From the NCBI RefSeq assembly GCF_000833575.1, contig NZ_CP010827.1, positions 1,661,993 through 1,725,992 on the forward strand: DNA of 64,000 nt, in the 5' to 3' direction. The stretch's first letter is position 1, and each line of letters opens with the position of its first letter. Of this stretch, positions 8,550-18,041 are shown piece by piece. Under the pieces are notes generated by a model. It made no database searches and had not been told where the DNA came from. It saw only the letters and a list, made by a program, of their open reading frames with translations. Origin of the DNA: Corynebacterium singulare (GTDB lineage: Bacteria > Actinomycetota > Actinomycetes > Mycobacteriales > Mycobacteriaceae). The position numbers and the translations under genes were made by a program.

Positions 8550-9554
8550 ATGGCCACATCATCCGCTGCTAGCACTGCTACCGCCCAGGACGAGGACGGA
8601 CAGGACGTTGACCGCGGCTCACGCCGTAACCAAACCAATGACAACCCCTCTGCGGACCTTGTCCGCGTTTACCTCAACGGAATTGGTAAGACTGCGCTGC
8701 TGAGCGCAGAGGACGAAGTTGAGCTGGCCCAAGCAATTGAGGTGGGCCTCTACGCCGAATACAAGCTGGCCAATGCCGAAAAGCTGACCCGCGCGGAGAA
8801 GCGAGACCTCAAGATCCTTGCCCGTGAAGGCAAGAAGGCGCGCTCCCATCTGCTGGAGGCCAACCTGCGTCTCGTGGTCTCCCTTGCCAAGCGCTACACC
8901 GGCCGCGGCATGCCACTGCTGGATCTCATTCAGGAAGGCAACCTAGGCCTCATTCGCGCAATGGAGAAGTTTGATTACGCTAAGGGCTTCAAGTTCTCCA
9001 CCTACGCCACGTGGTGGATTCGCCAGGCCATTACCCGCGGCATGGCTGACCAGTCCCGCACTATCCGTCTCCCTGTGCACCTAGTGGAGCAAGTAAACAA
9101 GCTCTCCCGCATTAAGCGTGAGATGTACCAATCCCTCGGCCGTGAGGCAACGAATGAGGAACTGGCAGAGGAATCTGGCATCGAGGAATCCAAGATTGAG
9201 ATGCTGTTGCGCCAGTCCCGTGACCCAGTTTCCCTCGACATGCCGGTCGGTACCGATGAAGAGGCCCCACTGGGTGACTTCATCGAGGACGCCGAGGCTA
9301 CCGACGCAGAAACTGCCGTGGTTGCGTCCATGCGCCATTCCGATATCCGCTCCGTTATCGGTTCCCTCGAAGAGCGCGAGCAGGATGTCATCCGTTTGCG
9401 CTACGGCCTCGATGATGGCGTGCCACGTACCTTGGACCAGATCGGCCGTAAGTTTGGCCTGTCCCGTGAGCGCGTGCGCCAGATTGAGCGAGAGGTCATG
9501 GCCAAGCTCCGTGACGGCAACCGTGCCGACCGCCTCCGCGAGTACGCGCTGTAA
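8550..9554 (+). CDS. sigB: RNA polymerase sigma factor SigB (primary-like)
   Basis: A group 2 sigma-70 factor that directs transcription on slowing growth and stress. Region 1.2 ([20 protein letters not shown]), regions 2.2-2.4 ([20 protein letters not shown], then [16 protein letters not shown]), region 3 and region 4.2 ([18 protein letters not shown]) follow in order. The N-terminus is short, as in SigB rather than SigA, which has a long extension. The order sigB-dtxR-galE is the corynebacterial one. Its ATG is preceded by a good ribosome site (TAGGAGGC). Expected to sit under SigH/SigE control. Confidence 0.92.
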   Translation: MATSSAASTATAQDEDGQDVDRGSRRNQTNDNPSADLVRVYLNGIGKTALLSAEDEVELAQAIEVGLYAEYKLANAEKLTRAEKRDLKILAREGKKARSHLLEANLRLVVSLAKRYTGRGMPLLDLIQEGNLGLIRAMEKFDYAKGFKFSTYATWWIRQAITRGMADQSRTIRLPVHLVEQVNKLSRIKREMYQSLGREATNEELAEESGIEESKIEMLLRQSRDPVSLDMPVGTDEEAPLGDFIEDAEATDAETAVVASMRHSDIRSVIGSLEEREQDVIRLRYGLDDGVPRTLDQIGRKFGLSRERVRQIEREVMAKLRDGNRADRLREYAL

Positions 9555-9581
9555 AGACCAACGGCAAAGAGTTAGCTGACA

Positions 9582-9595
9582 CAGAGCTAGCTCTG
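9582..9595. repeat. 14-bp perfect palindrome behind sigB
   Basis: CAGAGCTAGCTCTG is a perfect palindrome 28 bases after the sigB stop; it is followed by CCAGA-GA-TCTGG. No T-run follows, so it could be a weak terminator or a protein site. Confidence 0.35.
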
Positions 9596-9704
9596 GCCGA
9601 TAACCAGAGATCTGGCGTGAGCCATCGAGACATCCCTCCTGCCCCGCAGAGCAGAACTGTAGGGCCATGGAGGTTGACCGCTCGGTGGCTTTCGTCGTTT
9701 CCAC

Positions 9705-9736
9705 ATCCATCGAGTGATTCATCCATCTAGTGATTC
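9705..9736 (+). repeat. Tandem 16-bp repeat upstream of dtxR
   Basis: ATCCATCGAGTGATTC (9705-9720) is followed directly by ATCCATCTAGTGATTC (9721-9736); the copies differ at one base. They lie in the 410-base gap between sigB and dtxR, in which I see no gene. Further down, at 9794-9820, CTATTA and TAATAG form an inverted repeat in a very A/T-rich stretch that may hold the dtxR promoter. Confidence 0.6.
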
Positions 9737-9964
9737 CGCGAAAACTCCTGACTTCACTGCCGGGAACCGCCACTCTGTGAGCTACGGAATACGCTATTAT
9801 TTAAGTTATTCTCTTAATAGTCTGTTATTACCGCGCCTAAACCTATGTGGGCACGGTCAGCCTGCGGACAGGTTCATACCTTGTGGCTCCATCGAACACA
9901 CTCCCGCCCGTAGATTGCTGCTCGTGTCCACGCTGACCGCTATGACGCAGAAAGGTATACCCAC

Positions 9965-10645
9965 GTGAGGGACCTAGTCGACACTACGGAAATGTATCTG
10001 CGAACCATTTACGAGCTCGAAGAAGAGGGCATTACCCCATTGCGCGCCCGCATCGCGGAGCGCCTCGAACAATCCGGACCTACCGTGTCTCAAACCGTAG
10101 CCCGTATGGAGCGTGACGGTCTCCTTCACGTGCGCACTGACCGCAGCCTTGACCTCACCCCCGAAGGCCGCGAACTGGCAACCAACGTCATGCGTAAGCA
10201 CCGCCTTGCAGAACGCCTGTTGACGGATGTGTTGGGGCTGGACATCCACCAGGTCCACGATGAGGCCTGCCGCTGGGAGCACGTTATGAGCGAAGAAGTA
10301 GAAAAGCGCGTTGTCGCCGTGCTCGACGATGCCTCCCGCTCGCCTTTCGGAAACCCCATTCCAGGCCTTGCGCAGCTTGGCGCGTCTCCGGCAGAACTCG
10401 ACCTCGGCATCCGCGCTATTGATCTCCCTTTAGGCGAGGAAACTAAGGCAACCATCGTGCAAATCAATGAGGTCCTACAAGCTGACAACTCCACGTTCCG
10501 TGCCCTACACACCTCTGGCCTGCATGTCGGGTCGCCGGTAACAGTGGTGAACAACAATGGCTCCATCACGCTGAGCACTGGAGACGGGGAGACAATCGAG
10601 CTCGTCGACGATCTTGCACATGCTATCCGCGTGGAGGTGAAGTAG
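9965..10645 (+). CDS. dtxR: DtxR, iron-dependent transcription repressor
   Basis: Binds Fe2+ and represses iron-uptake genes; also activates storage and export genes in corynebacteria. Starts at GTG 9965. The N-terminal winged helix (residues 1-73) matches the C. diphtheriae protein almost residue for residue. The primary metal ligands Met10, Cys102, Glu105, His106 and the ancillary His79, Glu83, His98 are all present, as is the Glu/Gln pair in QINEVLQ. The C-terminal SH3-like domain (from about 150) is intact. Length 226. Coupled to galE, whose ATG is 2 bases after the stop. Confidence 0.96.
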   Translation: MRDLVDTTEMYLRTIYELEEEGITPLRARIAERLEQSGPTVSQTVARMERDGLLHVRTDRSLDLTPEGRELATNVMRKHRLAERLLTDVLGLDIHQVHDEACRWEHVMSEEVEKRVVAVLDDASRSPFGNPIPGLAQLGASPAELDLGIRAIDLPLGEETKATIVQINEVLQADNSTFRALHTSGLHVGSPVTVVNNNGSITLSTGDGETIELVDDLAHAIRVEVK

Positions 10646-10647
10646 AC

Positions 10648-11631
10648 ATGAAGCTTCTCGTTACCGGTGGTGCCGGATATGTGGGTAGCGTTTGCGCTGC
10701 TGTCCTCGTCGAAAATGGCCACGACGTCACCATCATCGATAATTTCTCCACCGGCAACCGCGAGGCTCTCCCTTCCCAAGCACGCCTTGTGGAGGGCGAC
10801 GTGGCCGACGTGGCTCACTCCGTACTCTCGGAGGGTGGATTTGAAGGTGTTATCCACTTCGCTGCACGTTCGCTTGTAGGCGAGTCCGTAGAAGAACCTG
10901 CGGACTATTGGCAGCACAACGTGGTAACCACCTTGACGCTGCTGAACGCCATGCGGGAGTTCGGCGTGAAGAACCTCGTGTTCTCTTCTACTGCCGCCAC
11001 GTACGGCGAGCCGGACCAGGTTCCGATTACGGAGGCAATGCCTACGCAACCCACCAACCCCTACGGCGCCTCGAAGCTGGCTATTGATTACATGATCACC
11101 TCTTATGCCAAGGCCTACGGCTTGGGAGCGACCTCTCTGCGTTACTTCAACGTGGCCGGCGCCTACGGCAACATCGGTGAGAACCGTGAAGTAGAAACTC
11201 ACCTCATCCCACTCGTCCTACAGGTGGCGTTGGGCCACCGCGAGAAGATCTTTATTTTCGGTGATGACTATGACACGGCTGATGGCACCGCGGTGCGCGA
11301 CTACATCCACATCCGTGACCTTGCCGATGCCCACGTGCTTGCGCTGACCACCAACACGGACGGTACTCACCGAATTTACAACCTCGGTTCCGGCGATGGA
11401 TATTCAGTCAAGCAGGTCATCGAGACCTGTCGTGCCGTCACCGGGCACCCCATCCCGGCTGAGTTGGCGCCCCGGCGCGCCGGCGACCCAGCAACGCTCG
11501 TGGCCTCCTCGGACAAAATTAAGTCTGAGCTCGGCTGGAACCCGAGCCGTACTGATCTCACCACCATCGTTACCGACGCATGGAACTTCACCCGGCAACT
11601 CGGCGAGCGGGCTCACTCGGCGCATCGCTAG
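10648..11631 (+). CDS. galE: UDP-glucose 4-epimerase
   Basis: Interconverts UDP-glucose and UDP-galactose, needed for the arabinogalactan of the corynebacterial wall. Short-chain dehydrogenase fold with NAD site GGAGYVGS (7-14), catalytic Ser115 in FSSTAATYG, and Tyr139/Lys143 in NPYGASK. Length 327 is typical. It follows dtxR by 2 bases. Its last 44 bases overlap the 3' end of the convergent DUF4192 gene. Confidence 0.94.
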   Translation: MKLLVTGGAGYVGSVCAAVLVENGHDVTIIDNFSTGNREALPSQARLVEGDVADVAHSVLSEGGFEGVIHFAARSLVGESVEEPADYWQHNVVTTLTLLNAMREFGVKNLVFSSTAATYGEPDQVPITEAMPTQPTNPYGASKLAIDYMITSYAKAYGLGATSLRYFNVAGAYGNIGENREVETHLIPLVLQVALGHREKIFIFGDDYDTADGTAVRDYIHIRDLADAHVLALTTNTDGTHRIYNLGSGDGYSVKQVIETCRAVTGHPIPAELAPRRAGDPATLVASSDKIKSELGWNPSRTDLTTIVTDAWNFTRQLGERAHSAHR

Positions 11632-12763
11632 ACGCCGTAGTTCTAGGGACACCGCTCACAGTCGCCGATTCTTCTTCCCTTCCAATGGCAGAGTTATAGG
11701 CTTCTCGTGCACCGCGGCCGATCGTCTCACGCATCTTGTCATGGAGACCGTATCGATAGGCTTGGCATAGCAATGACCCCAAGCGGTGGCTCGGGAACTC
11801 TTCTGCCACCGTTTGTAGCGCCGGTCCGGCAAGAATGTCCCACTCCATCTTTAGGTGTGTCAAGGCAAAAACTGTTAGAGCGTTAGCGCGAATTTCCCCA
11901 TCGTAGGTTCGTGCCGTCGCCAGCAAGAGCTGTGCGGCCTGTTCACCTGCGTCCGTGCAGCTAGCGATTACCAAATCGCGCGTCCAGGTGGTGGACATCC
12001 ACACCGCGCAGGTCTTCAGTAGCTCAGTGTTGGTCTCCGAGTCCTCGATGCTTCCTGCTGTAGAAAGGGCCCAGCGGACATCATCGATGAAGTTATCGAC
12101 TAGTTCCTTTCGCTTATCCCCTTTTTCCGAAGCTACTCGGGCGCGGAACCTCGTGGCGCTTTCTCGCGCTTCACGTCCCAAAGCCTCGGCCTCAAGCGCA
12201 TCACAGTGTTGGTTGTTGCGGGCAAAGGTGGCGAAGAACTCCTCACGACTGAGTTCTGGGACGACGTCGTGGTCGACGCATGAGCGCATCGTCGGTGCGT
12301 CGGTCAACGCAGGGATTGTCCCTTCAACCCAGTTTTTCATCGGACCGCGGCCGTCAATACTCACCGCCCCGTGGAGCAAGGTATAGGGCTCATCGCGGGC
12401 AATCTCTCCCACGTACCATGCGGCGTCAATATCGATACCGTCGCGCCCTCGGTCAAGGGTGTATAGCCAACAAGCAACCTGGCTCAGATCCGACACAGGA
12501 CGGTGGGATACGAGGAAGGCAAAGATCCCTTCGCGGGCTTCTTCCGCCAACATTGCGGCTATTTCAGGAAGAGTTTCTTCGGCATCCTCAATGTCAACGC
12601 GAGCGACTGGCCCCATCGCGGGGCCACGCGGAGTGGTATCAATAGCCATGAAAATGACGGATTCAGTTGGGTAAAAGCCCAACAGGCCGGGAATGTTCGC
12701 TAGAAGGTGGCCGGGGGTTGTGATTGGTGGTGTGTTTTCTGTCTGCGCTGTGTATGAACTCAT
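11588..12763 (-). CDS. DUF4192 protein
   Basis: 391 residues beginning at ATG 12763. The N-terminal [22 protein letters not shown] is the hallmark of actinobacterial DUF4192 (LLAAVPYLLGFHP type). The middle contains [11 protein letters not shown]; the C-terminal third is helical and the last 30 residues are Ser/Ala/Pro-rich and probably unstructured. Function unknown. It converges on galE with a 44-base overlap of coding ends. The upstream region carries an inverted pair of DnaA-box sequences (see 12826-12883). Confidence 0.8.
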   Translation of the reverse strand: MSSYTAQTENTPPITTPGHLLANIPGLLGFYPTESVIFMAIDTTPRGPAMGPVARVDIEDAEETLPEIAAMLAEEAREGIFAFLVSHRPVSDLSQVACWLYTLDRGRDGIDIDAAWYVGEIARDEPYTLLHGAVSIDGRGPMKNWVEGTIPALTDAPTMRSCVDHDVVPELSREEFFATFARNNQHCDALEAEALGREARESATRFRARVASEKGDKRKELVDNFIDDVRWALSTAGSIEDSETNTELLKTCAVWMSTTWTRDLVIASCTDAGEQAAQLLLATARTYDGEIRANALTVFALTHLKMEWDILAGPALQTVAEEFPSHRLGSLLCQAYRYGLHDKMRETIGRGAREAYNSAIGREEESATVSGVPRTTASSDAPSEPARRVAG

Positions 12764-12825
12764 GTCTTTAGACTGAGGCAGGAGCCACCGGTTCGCTAGA
12801 GCCTTACTAAGGTGAGCGACAGATC

Positions 12826-12883
12826 TGTGGATAACGAGTCCGGACTCGCCTTCTTAACTGTGAAAGTTCACTAGTTATCCACA
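12826..12883. promoter_or_regulatory. Inverted pair of DnaA-box 9-mers around a 14-bp palindrome
   Basis: TGTGGATAAC (12826-12835) and GTTATCCACA (12874-12883) are a 10-bp inverted repeat; each contains the consensus DnaA 9-mer TTATCCACA with no mismatch. Between them CGAGTCCGGACTCG (12835-12848) is a perfect palindrome, and GTGAA-AG-TTCAC (12861-12872) is a second small one. The region lies 62 bases upstream of the DUF4192 gene and about 190 bases before the promoter of the PAC2 gene. Rest of 12764-13144 has no gene. Confidence 0.6.
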
Positions 12884-13043
12884 TGCTGGGTCATGTATTC
12901 CGGAGAGCGGCTGGGGGCGCACACATGGCAGAAACGTCTCCTCTATGGCATGCTGGATCGATTATTATCGGTTTTCACTAGCCTTCGGCTCCCCGCCCTC
13001 GCCATGAGCTCGGCAGGGTAATTGGGATTAGGCGAAAGGGGCT

Positions 13044-13070
13044 GGGAATAGGCAGTAAGTGCACAGCGTT
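13044..13070 (+). promoter_or_regulatory. SigH/SigE-type promoter of the PAC2 gene
   Basis: GGGAAT at 13044-13049 and CGTT at 13067-13070 are separated by 17 bases, the same layout as for sigB and clgR. The gene starts at 13145; a leader of about 65 bases with AAGGAGG before the ATG follows. Confidence 0.65.
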
Positions 13071-13144
13071 GCACGCAACAGAACGCTGATTTAGTCCGTA
13101 CGCTCTACACTAAGCGTCGGACGCGAAGGAGGAGTCACTACATC

Positions 13145-14170
13145 ATGCAGGAAGAACAGCGCCGCATGTATGAGCTGGAATACCCCGCTCCGGTGGTCAA
13201 GGACGATTCCGTAGAAGGCAGCGGGCCCACCATGATCGTGGCCATGAATGGTTACGCTGATGCCGGACAAGCGGTCGAGGCCAGCGCGGATCATCTCAAA
13301 GCTGCTTTGGATAACCGTCAGTTGGCATCCTTCAACAACGACGAGTTGATTGATTATCGTTCGCGCCGCCCTGCCGTCACCATTGATCATGACCGCACCG
13401 TCGAGATCGAAAACAGCGACCTTGGTATCAAGGTCCTCCGCGATAACTCTGGTAAGCCCTTCCTGCTGCTTTCTGGCCCAGAGCCAGACCTGCGGTGGGA
13501 GGCGTTTACCAATGCGGTGGTGAATTTGGTGGAGAAGTTCGACATCAAGAACACCATCATGCTCTATTCTGCCCCGATGCCAGTGCCCCATACCCGCCCG
13601 ACGGTGGTTACAGCGCATGGCAATTCCCCGGAGCTGTTGAACTCCATGGTGCGCATGGAGTCGACCATGATGGTGCCAGGGGCCGCCGCGCTCTACATTG
13701 AGCGAGCTCTGGATAAGAAGGGCCGCCGTGTGGCCGGTTACACCGCGCACGTTCCCCACTACTTGGCTGCCTCGTCCTATCCTTCGGCCACTCTGCGGCT
13801 TCTGGATTCTGTAGCCTCTGCTGCGGATCTCAATATCCCGTTGGGAAGCCTCGAAGCCGATGTGGCACGAGTGCATCAGCAGTTGGAAGAACAGGTCGCC
13901 GACTCTGATGAGATTGCCGGTGTGGTCAACCAGCTCGAAGAGCAATATGACGCCTACATGGAGCGCTATCGCAAGCGTCACCCACAGGCCATCATGCCAG
14001 GCGAAGAACATATGCCCACGGGCGAAGAGATCGGAGCGGATTTCGAGGCCTTCCTCGCTGGGCTCGATGATGACCCCGATATCCTCTCTGAGAACATCGA
14101 TGACCGTGAGGACAACTACGGCAAGGACGAAGGCAAAGACGAAGACACTGACATGGGAGATGACGTCTAG
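13145..14170 (+). CDS. PAC2-family protein
   Basis: 341 residues from ATG 13145 with a strong AAGGAGG site. Begins with ELEYPAPVV and GPTMIVAMNGYADAGQAVE, typical of PAC2 proteins, which in archaea and eukaryotes include proteasome-assembly chaperones (PAC2/PSMG2); in actinobacteria the role is unknown. The middle keeps the Pro-rich GAPxP-like APMPVPHTRP and PGHVPHY-like HVPHYLA. The C-terminus is helical, then very acidic (DDREDNYGKDEGKDEDTDMG). Corynebacteria lack a proteasome, so a chaperone role with Pup-related ATPase is only a guess. It is preceded by a stress-type promoter. Confidence 0.85.
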   Translation: MQEEQRRMYELEYPAPVVKDDSVEGSGPTMIVAMNGYADAGQAVEASADHLKAALDNRQLASFNNDELIDYRSRRPAVTIDHDRTVEIENSDLGIKVLRDNSGKPFLLLSGPEPDLRWEAFTNAVVNLVEKFDIKNTIMLYSAPMPVPHTRPTVVTAHGNSPELLNSMVRMESTMMVPGAAALYIERALDKKGRRVAGYTAHVPHYLAASSYPSATLRLLDSVASAADLNIPLGSLEADVARVHQQLEEQVADSDEIAGVVNQLEEQYDAYMERYRKRHPQAIMPGEEHMPTGEEIGADFEAFLAGLDDDPDILSENIDDREDNYGKDEGKDEDTDMGDDV

Positions 14171-14251
14171 GTACTCATCACCTAAGTCCAGCCCGCACGA
14201 GTGACCGGCCCACCTGCATGGCCACTCGTGCTTTCGCCTAAGGTGGGATGG

Positions 14252-16813
14252 GTGAACCTTTCTCAGATGTTGCCCGATCTCGCCGAAGTCCCTGAGTCGA
14301 TGGTTGATGAGGCCATCTGGGACACTTTTCAATCATGGGCTTCCGGCCGCGGTATTTCGCTTTACCCCGCCCAGGAGGAAGCCTCGCTCGGTATCTTGGC
14401 CGGCGATAACGTCATTTTGGCTACCCCTACTGGTTCCGGTAAGTCTATGGTGGCTAATGCAGCTCATTTCATTGCACTGGCCCGCGGGCAGCGCAGTTTC
14501 TACACGGCGCCAATTAAGGCCCTCGTGAGCGAAAAGTTTTTCGCGTTGTGTGAGATTTTTGGTCCCGAGAACGTCGGCATGATGACCGGTGATGCCACCG
14601 TCAATGGCTCTGCCCCCATCATCGCAGCCACCGCTGAGATTGTGGCAAACATCGCGCTGCGTGATGGCGCGGAAGCTGCGATCGATCAAGTCGTCATGGA
14701 TGAGTTCCACTACTACTCCGAGCCTGACCGCGGCTGGGCCTGGCAAGTTCCGCTGCTCGAGTTACCCAAGGCACAGTTCCTACTCATGTCCGCCACACTC
14801 GGTGACACCGCCTGGCTGGAAAAAGACCTCACTGAACGCACCGGCCGCACCACCACACTCGTGGCCGGGACAACACGCCCGGTTCCCCTTGACTTTTCGT
14901 ATGTCTTTTCTGCGGTGCACGAGACTATTGAAGAGCTCCTCGAATCCGGCAAGGCACCCGTCTATGTTGTGCATTTCTCGCAGCGCGAAGCCTCTGAGCG
15001 TGCCCAGGCGTTAACCTCTCTGTCAAAAATCATCACTCCGGAAGAAAAGGAAGCAATCGCAGCCGAGCTCGGCTCCTTCCGTTTCACCACGACTTTTGGC
15101 AAGGATCTGTCCAAGCTGCTGCGCAAGGGTATCGGCGTCCATCACGCGGGCATGCTGCCCAAATACCGGCGCCTGGTCGAGCGTCTGGCGCAGAAGGGGC
15201 TGCTGAAGATTATTTGCGGTACCGACACGTTGGGAGTCGGTATTAATGTTCCGATTCGTACGGTACTCATGACGGGCCTAGCCAAATACGATGGCACCCG
15301 GCAGCGCATCCTCAAGTCGCGAGAATTCCACCAGATTGCTGGCCGTGCGGGTCGCGCAGGCTACGACACCGAGGGCACGGTCGTGGTCGAGGCCCCGGAG
15401 CATGAGATTGAGAACGCTAAGGCACGCCGCCGTCTCGGGGATGACCCGGCGCGCCTCAAGAAGCTTAAGAAGAAGTCCGCGCGCGAAGGTGAGGTTTCGT
15501 GGTCGGAGAAGACCTACGCACGGCTTATCGACGCCGAACCGGAGCAACTCACTTCCCAGTTCCGGGTGTCCAACTCGATGTTGCTCAATGTGCTGGCTCG
15601 CCATGGCAACGGTTACGAGCACTTGAAGCATTTGCTGCGCACAAGTCACAACACTCGGACGCGACAGAACGAGGACATTTTGACCGCGTTGAGTCTCTTC
15701 CGTGGCCTCCTCAATTCGGGAGTGGTGCAAAAGTCCACCAAGGGACTCGATATTTACGGCCGCCCCTATCACGTGGTCCGAGAGATGCCGCGCGATTTTG
15801 CGCTCAACCAGCCGCTCGGCCCCTTTGCATTGGCGGCTTTGACGCTGCTTGATCCGGAATCTGAAACGTATGCTCTGGATGTCATCTCCGTTTTTGAATC
15901 GGTTCTCGATGATCCCCGCCAAGTCCTCATAGCTCAACAAAAACAGCGCCGAGGCGAAGAGATTGCAGCTCTTAAAGCTGAGGGCGTGGACTACACCGAG
16001 CGCATGGCCATCGTGGAAGACATCACGTGGCCGAAACCTCTCGAGGACTTGCTCGAACAATCCTATGAGACGTTCTGCCACACCAACCCTTGGGCTAAGG
16101 AGTTTGAGCTGCGTCCCAAGTCGGTTGTGCGGGACATGTTGGAGAGCGCAATGACCTTTTCCGACCTCGTGGCAACCTACGGTCTGGCCCGCTCTGAGGG
16201 CGTTATCCTGCGTTATCTCACCGATGCTTGGCGCACGCTTAAACAATCCATCCCGGAGGAGTACCTCACCGAGGAACTCGAGGACATCATCGTGTGGCTT
16301 GGGGAGCTTATTCACCAAGTGGATTCCTCGCTTGTTGACGAGTGGGCAGAAATGGCTGGTGAAGACTCTCCGATCTCCCAGAAGGATCTCGACCGCGAGT
16401 TGGCGTTCGGTGTGGAGGACCCCACCGCTCTTACCGCGAACCAACGTGCTTTCGGCATCATGGTGCGAAATTACTTCTTCCGCCTTGCCCAGCTTTTCGC
16501 TTTGGAAAAGGAGGACCGCTTGGCCGAGCTTTTGGACTACCTCGACGAAGTTCCCGACTTTGGTCAGGCCCTCGATGACTACTTCGACGATTATGACGAT
16601 ATCGATGTCGGCCCGGCAGCGCGCGGGCCAGAGTATTTCGTGCTCGACAAAGGTAAGGAGGGCACTCAGGCCTCCTCACGCTCGTGGACCGTGCGTCAGA
16701 TTCTCAAGGATCCTGAGGACGACAATGCCTACCAGATAGTGGGAATCGTGGACTTAGATGCCTCCGATGAGGCTGGTGAGGTGCGACTCTCTGAGCTTCG
16801 CGTGGAGCACTGA
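14252..16813 (+). CDS. Ski2-like DEAD/DEAH-box RNA helicase
   Basis: 853 residues from GTG 14252, which follows AGGTGGG by 4-5 bases; the GTG at 14201 would add 17 residues and has no clear site. Motor domain: ATPTGSGKS (Walker A, about 57-65), MDEFHYY (motif II, DEFH), LMSATLGD (III), and QIAGRAGRAG (VI) with the GVGINVPI motif before it. Region from about 430 carries the long helical part typical of Ski2/HelY proteins. Ski2-type helicases unwind RNA for decay; the substrate here is unknown. Stands alone behind the PAC2 gene. Confidence 0.85.
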   Translation: MNLSQMLPDLAEVPESMVDEAIWDTFQSWASGRGISLYPAQEEASLGILAGDNVILATPTGSGKSMVANAAHFIALARGQRSFYTAPIKALVSEKFFALCEIFGPENVGMMTGDATVNGSAPIIAATAEIVANIALRDGAEAAIDQVVMDEFHYYSEPDRGWAWQVPLLELPKAQFLLMSATLGDTAWLEKDLTERTGRTTTLVAGTTRPVPLDFSYVFSAVHETIEELLESGKAPVYVVHFSQREASERAQALTSLSKIITPEEKEAIAAELGSFRFTTTFGKDLSKLLRKGIGVHHAGMLPKYRRLVERLAQKGLLKIICGTDTLGVGINVPIRTVLMTGLAKYDGTRQRILKSREFHQIAGRAGRAGYDTEGTVVVEAPEHEIENAKARRRLGDDPARLKKLKKKSAREGEVSWSEKTYARLIDAEPEQLTSQFRVSNSMLLNVLARHGNGYEHLKHLLRTSHNTRTRQNEDILTALSLFRGLLNSGVVQKSTKGLDIYGRPYHVVREMPRDFALNQPLGPFALAALTLLDPESETYALDVISVFESVLDDPRQVLIAQQKQRRGEEIAALKAEGVDYTERMAIVEDITWPKPLEDLLEQSYETFCHTNPWAKEFELRPKSVVRDMLESAMTFSDLVATYGLARSEGVILRYLTDAWRTLKQSIPEEYLTEELEDIIVWLGELIHQVDSSLVDEWAEMAGEDSPISQKDLDRELAFGVEDPTALTANQRAFGIMVRNYFFRLAQLFALEKEDRLAELLDYLDEVPDFGQALDDYFDDYDDIDVGPAARGPEYFVLDKGKEGTQASSRSWTVRQILKDPEDDNAYQIVGIVDLDASDEAGEVRLSELRVEH

Positions 16814-16881
16814 CGAAGGCTGTCAGGAAAATTAATGCTCATTCCTCCGACTAATATTTTCCATTCTCCGAATATTATTCC

Positions 16882-16894
16882 TATGCTTGAGGGA
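16882..16894 (+). promoter_or_regulatory. Extended -10 region giving a probable leaderless start
   Basis: TATGCT at 16882-16887 lies 6 bases before the ATG at 16894, so transcription may begin at the start codon itself. An A/T-rich inverted repeat of AATATT (about 16850-16876) lies just upstream. Confidence 0.4.
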
Positions 16895-18021
16895 TGAGCA
16901 CGCAACCCCCAGAGAAGCTAGAGCAGAAGCCCGCTGATTCTCCCGACGCTAGCGAGACGTCCTCCGTGGAACACCTCACCCCTGGTTCCTTCACCATGAA
17001 GGTTCTCAACGGCATTTCCATTGCGGTGGTTGTTTCCCTCGTCCCACAAGCGCTCCTTGGTGAACTTGCCAAAGCTCTGCTTCCATACTGGGATGGCGCG
17101 GCCACCGTGCTCACCCTTACCGGGCTTGCTGCAAGCCTGCTTCCGGTGATGATTGGCATCCTCGTGGCCATTGAGTTCACGTTGACTCCCATCCAGACCG
17201 CTGCCGTAGGCATAGCCTCCTTTTGCGGTTCCGGTGTCGCCACCACCAATCCTGATGGCGGTTTCTTACTCAAAGGAACCGGACTCGTCATCAACTCCGG
17301 ACTGACTGCCGCCATGGCTGTGGGGCTGTTGCTCCTCATTGGCGGGCGTTTAAAGAACTACTCCATTTTGTTGCTCTCCACCATCGTCACGCTCGTCGTC
17401 GGCACTATCGGCTGGGTAGTCACCTATCCCATCGTCAAGATTTTCACGGTGTGGCTGGGTGGCCTCGTCAATGGCGCTACTACGCTCCAACCCATCGTCA
17501 TGGGTGTTGTGCTCGCCGTGCTCTTTGCCGTGATGATCGTGTCTCCAGTGTCTACCGTGGGCATCGCCACCGCCATTTTTATGGAGGGAGTAGCATCCGG
17601 CACCGCCAACCTAGGCGTGGTGGCCGCCAGCTTTACCCTTCTTGCCGCCGGCTGGCGCGCCAACGGCTTCGCCACCTCCATCCTGCACGTCCTCGGTTCC
17701 CCGAAGGTGCAGATGGCCAACATGCTCTCCAAACCCGTCACCTTTCTCCCCGTCATCTGTACTGCTGCCATCGTGGGCGGCGTGGGCGGAGCCCTCGGCA
17801 TCTCAGGTACTCCAATCTCTGCGGGTTTTGGCATCTCTGGACTCATGGGGCCGCTGGCCGCATTGAACTATGAAGGCTGGGGCTGGACCACAAGCAACGT
17901 CCTCATCATCCTTTTCGTCTACGTTGTCCTCCCTTTGGCCCTTGGCCTGCTCTTTTCTTGGCTCTTCGAGAAGGTTCTGCGCCTGACAAAATCGGAGTAC
18001 TACGCTCTGAATTTCGAGTAA
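16894..18021 (+). CDS. PfoR-like / EIIC-type membrane permease
   Basis: 375 residues: a 45-residue polar N-terminus, then 9-10 membrane helices. Sequence such as GISIAVVVSLVPQALLGELAK, AASFCGSGVATTNPDGG and the GISGLMGPLAALN region matches the PTS_EIIC_2 (PfoR) family, which resembles the EIIC of sugar PTS but has no known substrate. No EIIA or EIIB domain or gene is adjacent, so phosphotransfer is not shown. Probably leaderless (see 16882-16894). It is followed after 20 bases by a small unknown gene. Confidence 0.75.
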   Translation: MSTQPPEKLEQKPADSPDASETSSVEHLTPGSFTMKVLNGISIAVVVSLVPQALLGELAKALLPYWDGAATVLTLTGLAASLLPVMIGILVAIEFTLTPIQTAAVGIASFCGSGVATTNPDGGFLLKGTGLVINSGLTAAMAVGLLLLIGGRLKNYSILLLSTIVTLVVGTIGWVVTYPIVKIFTVWLGGLVNGATTLQPIVMGVVLAVLFAVMIVSPVSTVGIATAIFMEGVASGTANLGVVAASFTLLAAGWRANGFATSILHVLGSPKVQMANMLSKPVTFLPVICTAAIVGGVGGALGISGTPISAGFGISGLMGPLAALNYEGWGWTTSNVLIILFVYVVLPLALGLLFSWLFEKVLRLTKSEYYALNFE

Positions 18022-18041
18022 GGCGTACAGTAGGGGCCGCT

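Noticed and set aside
9714..9968. 84-residue open frame in the sigB-dtxR gap
   Set aside because: No similarity to known families, no good ribosome site, and it overlaps the dtxR start; the gap contains regulatory repeats.
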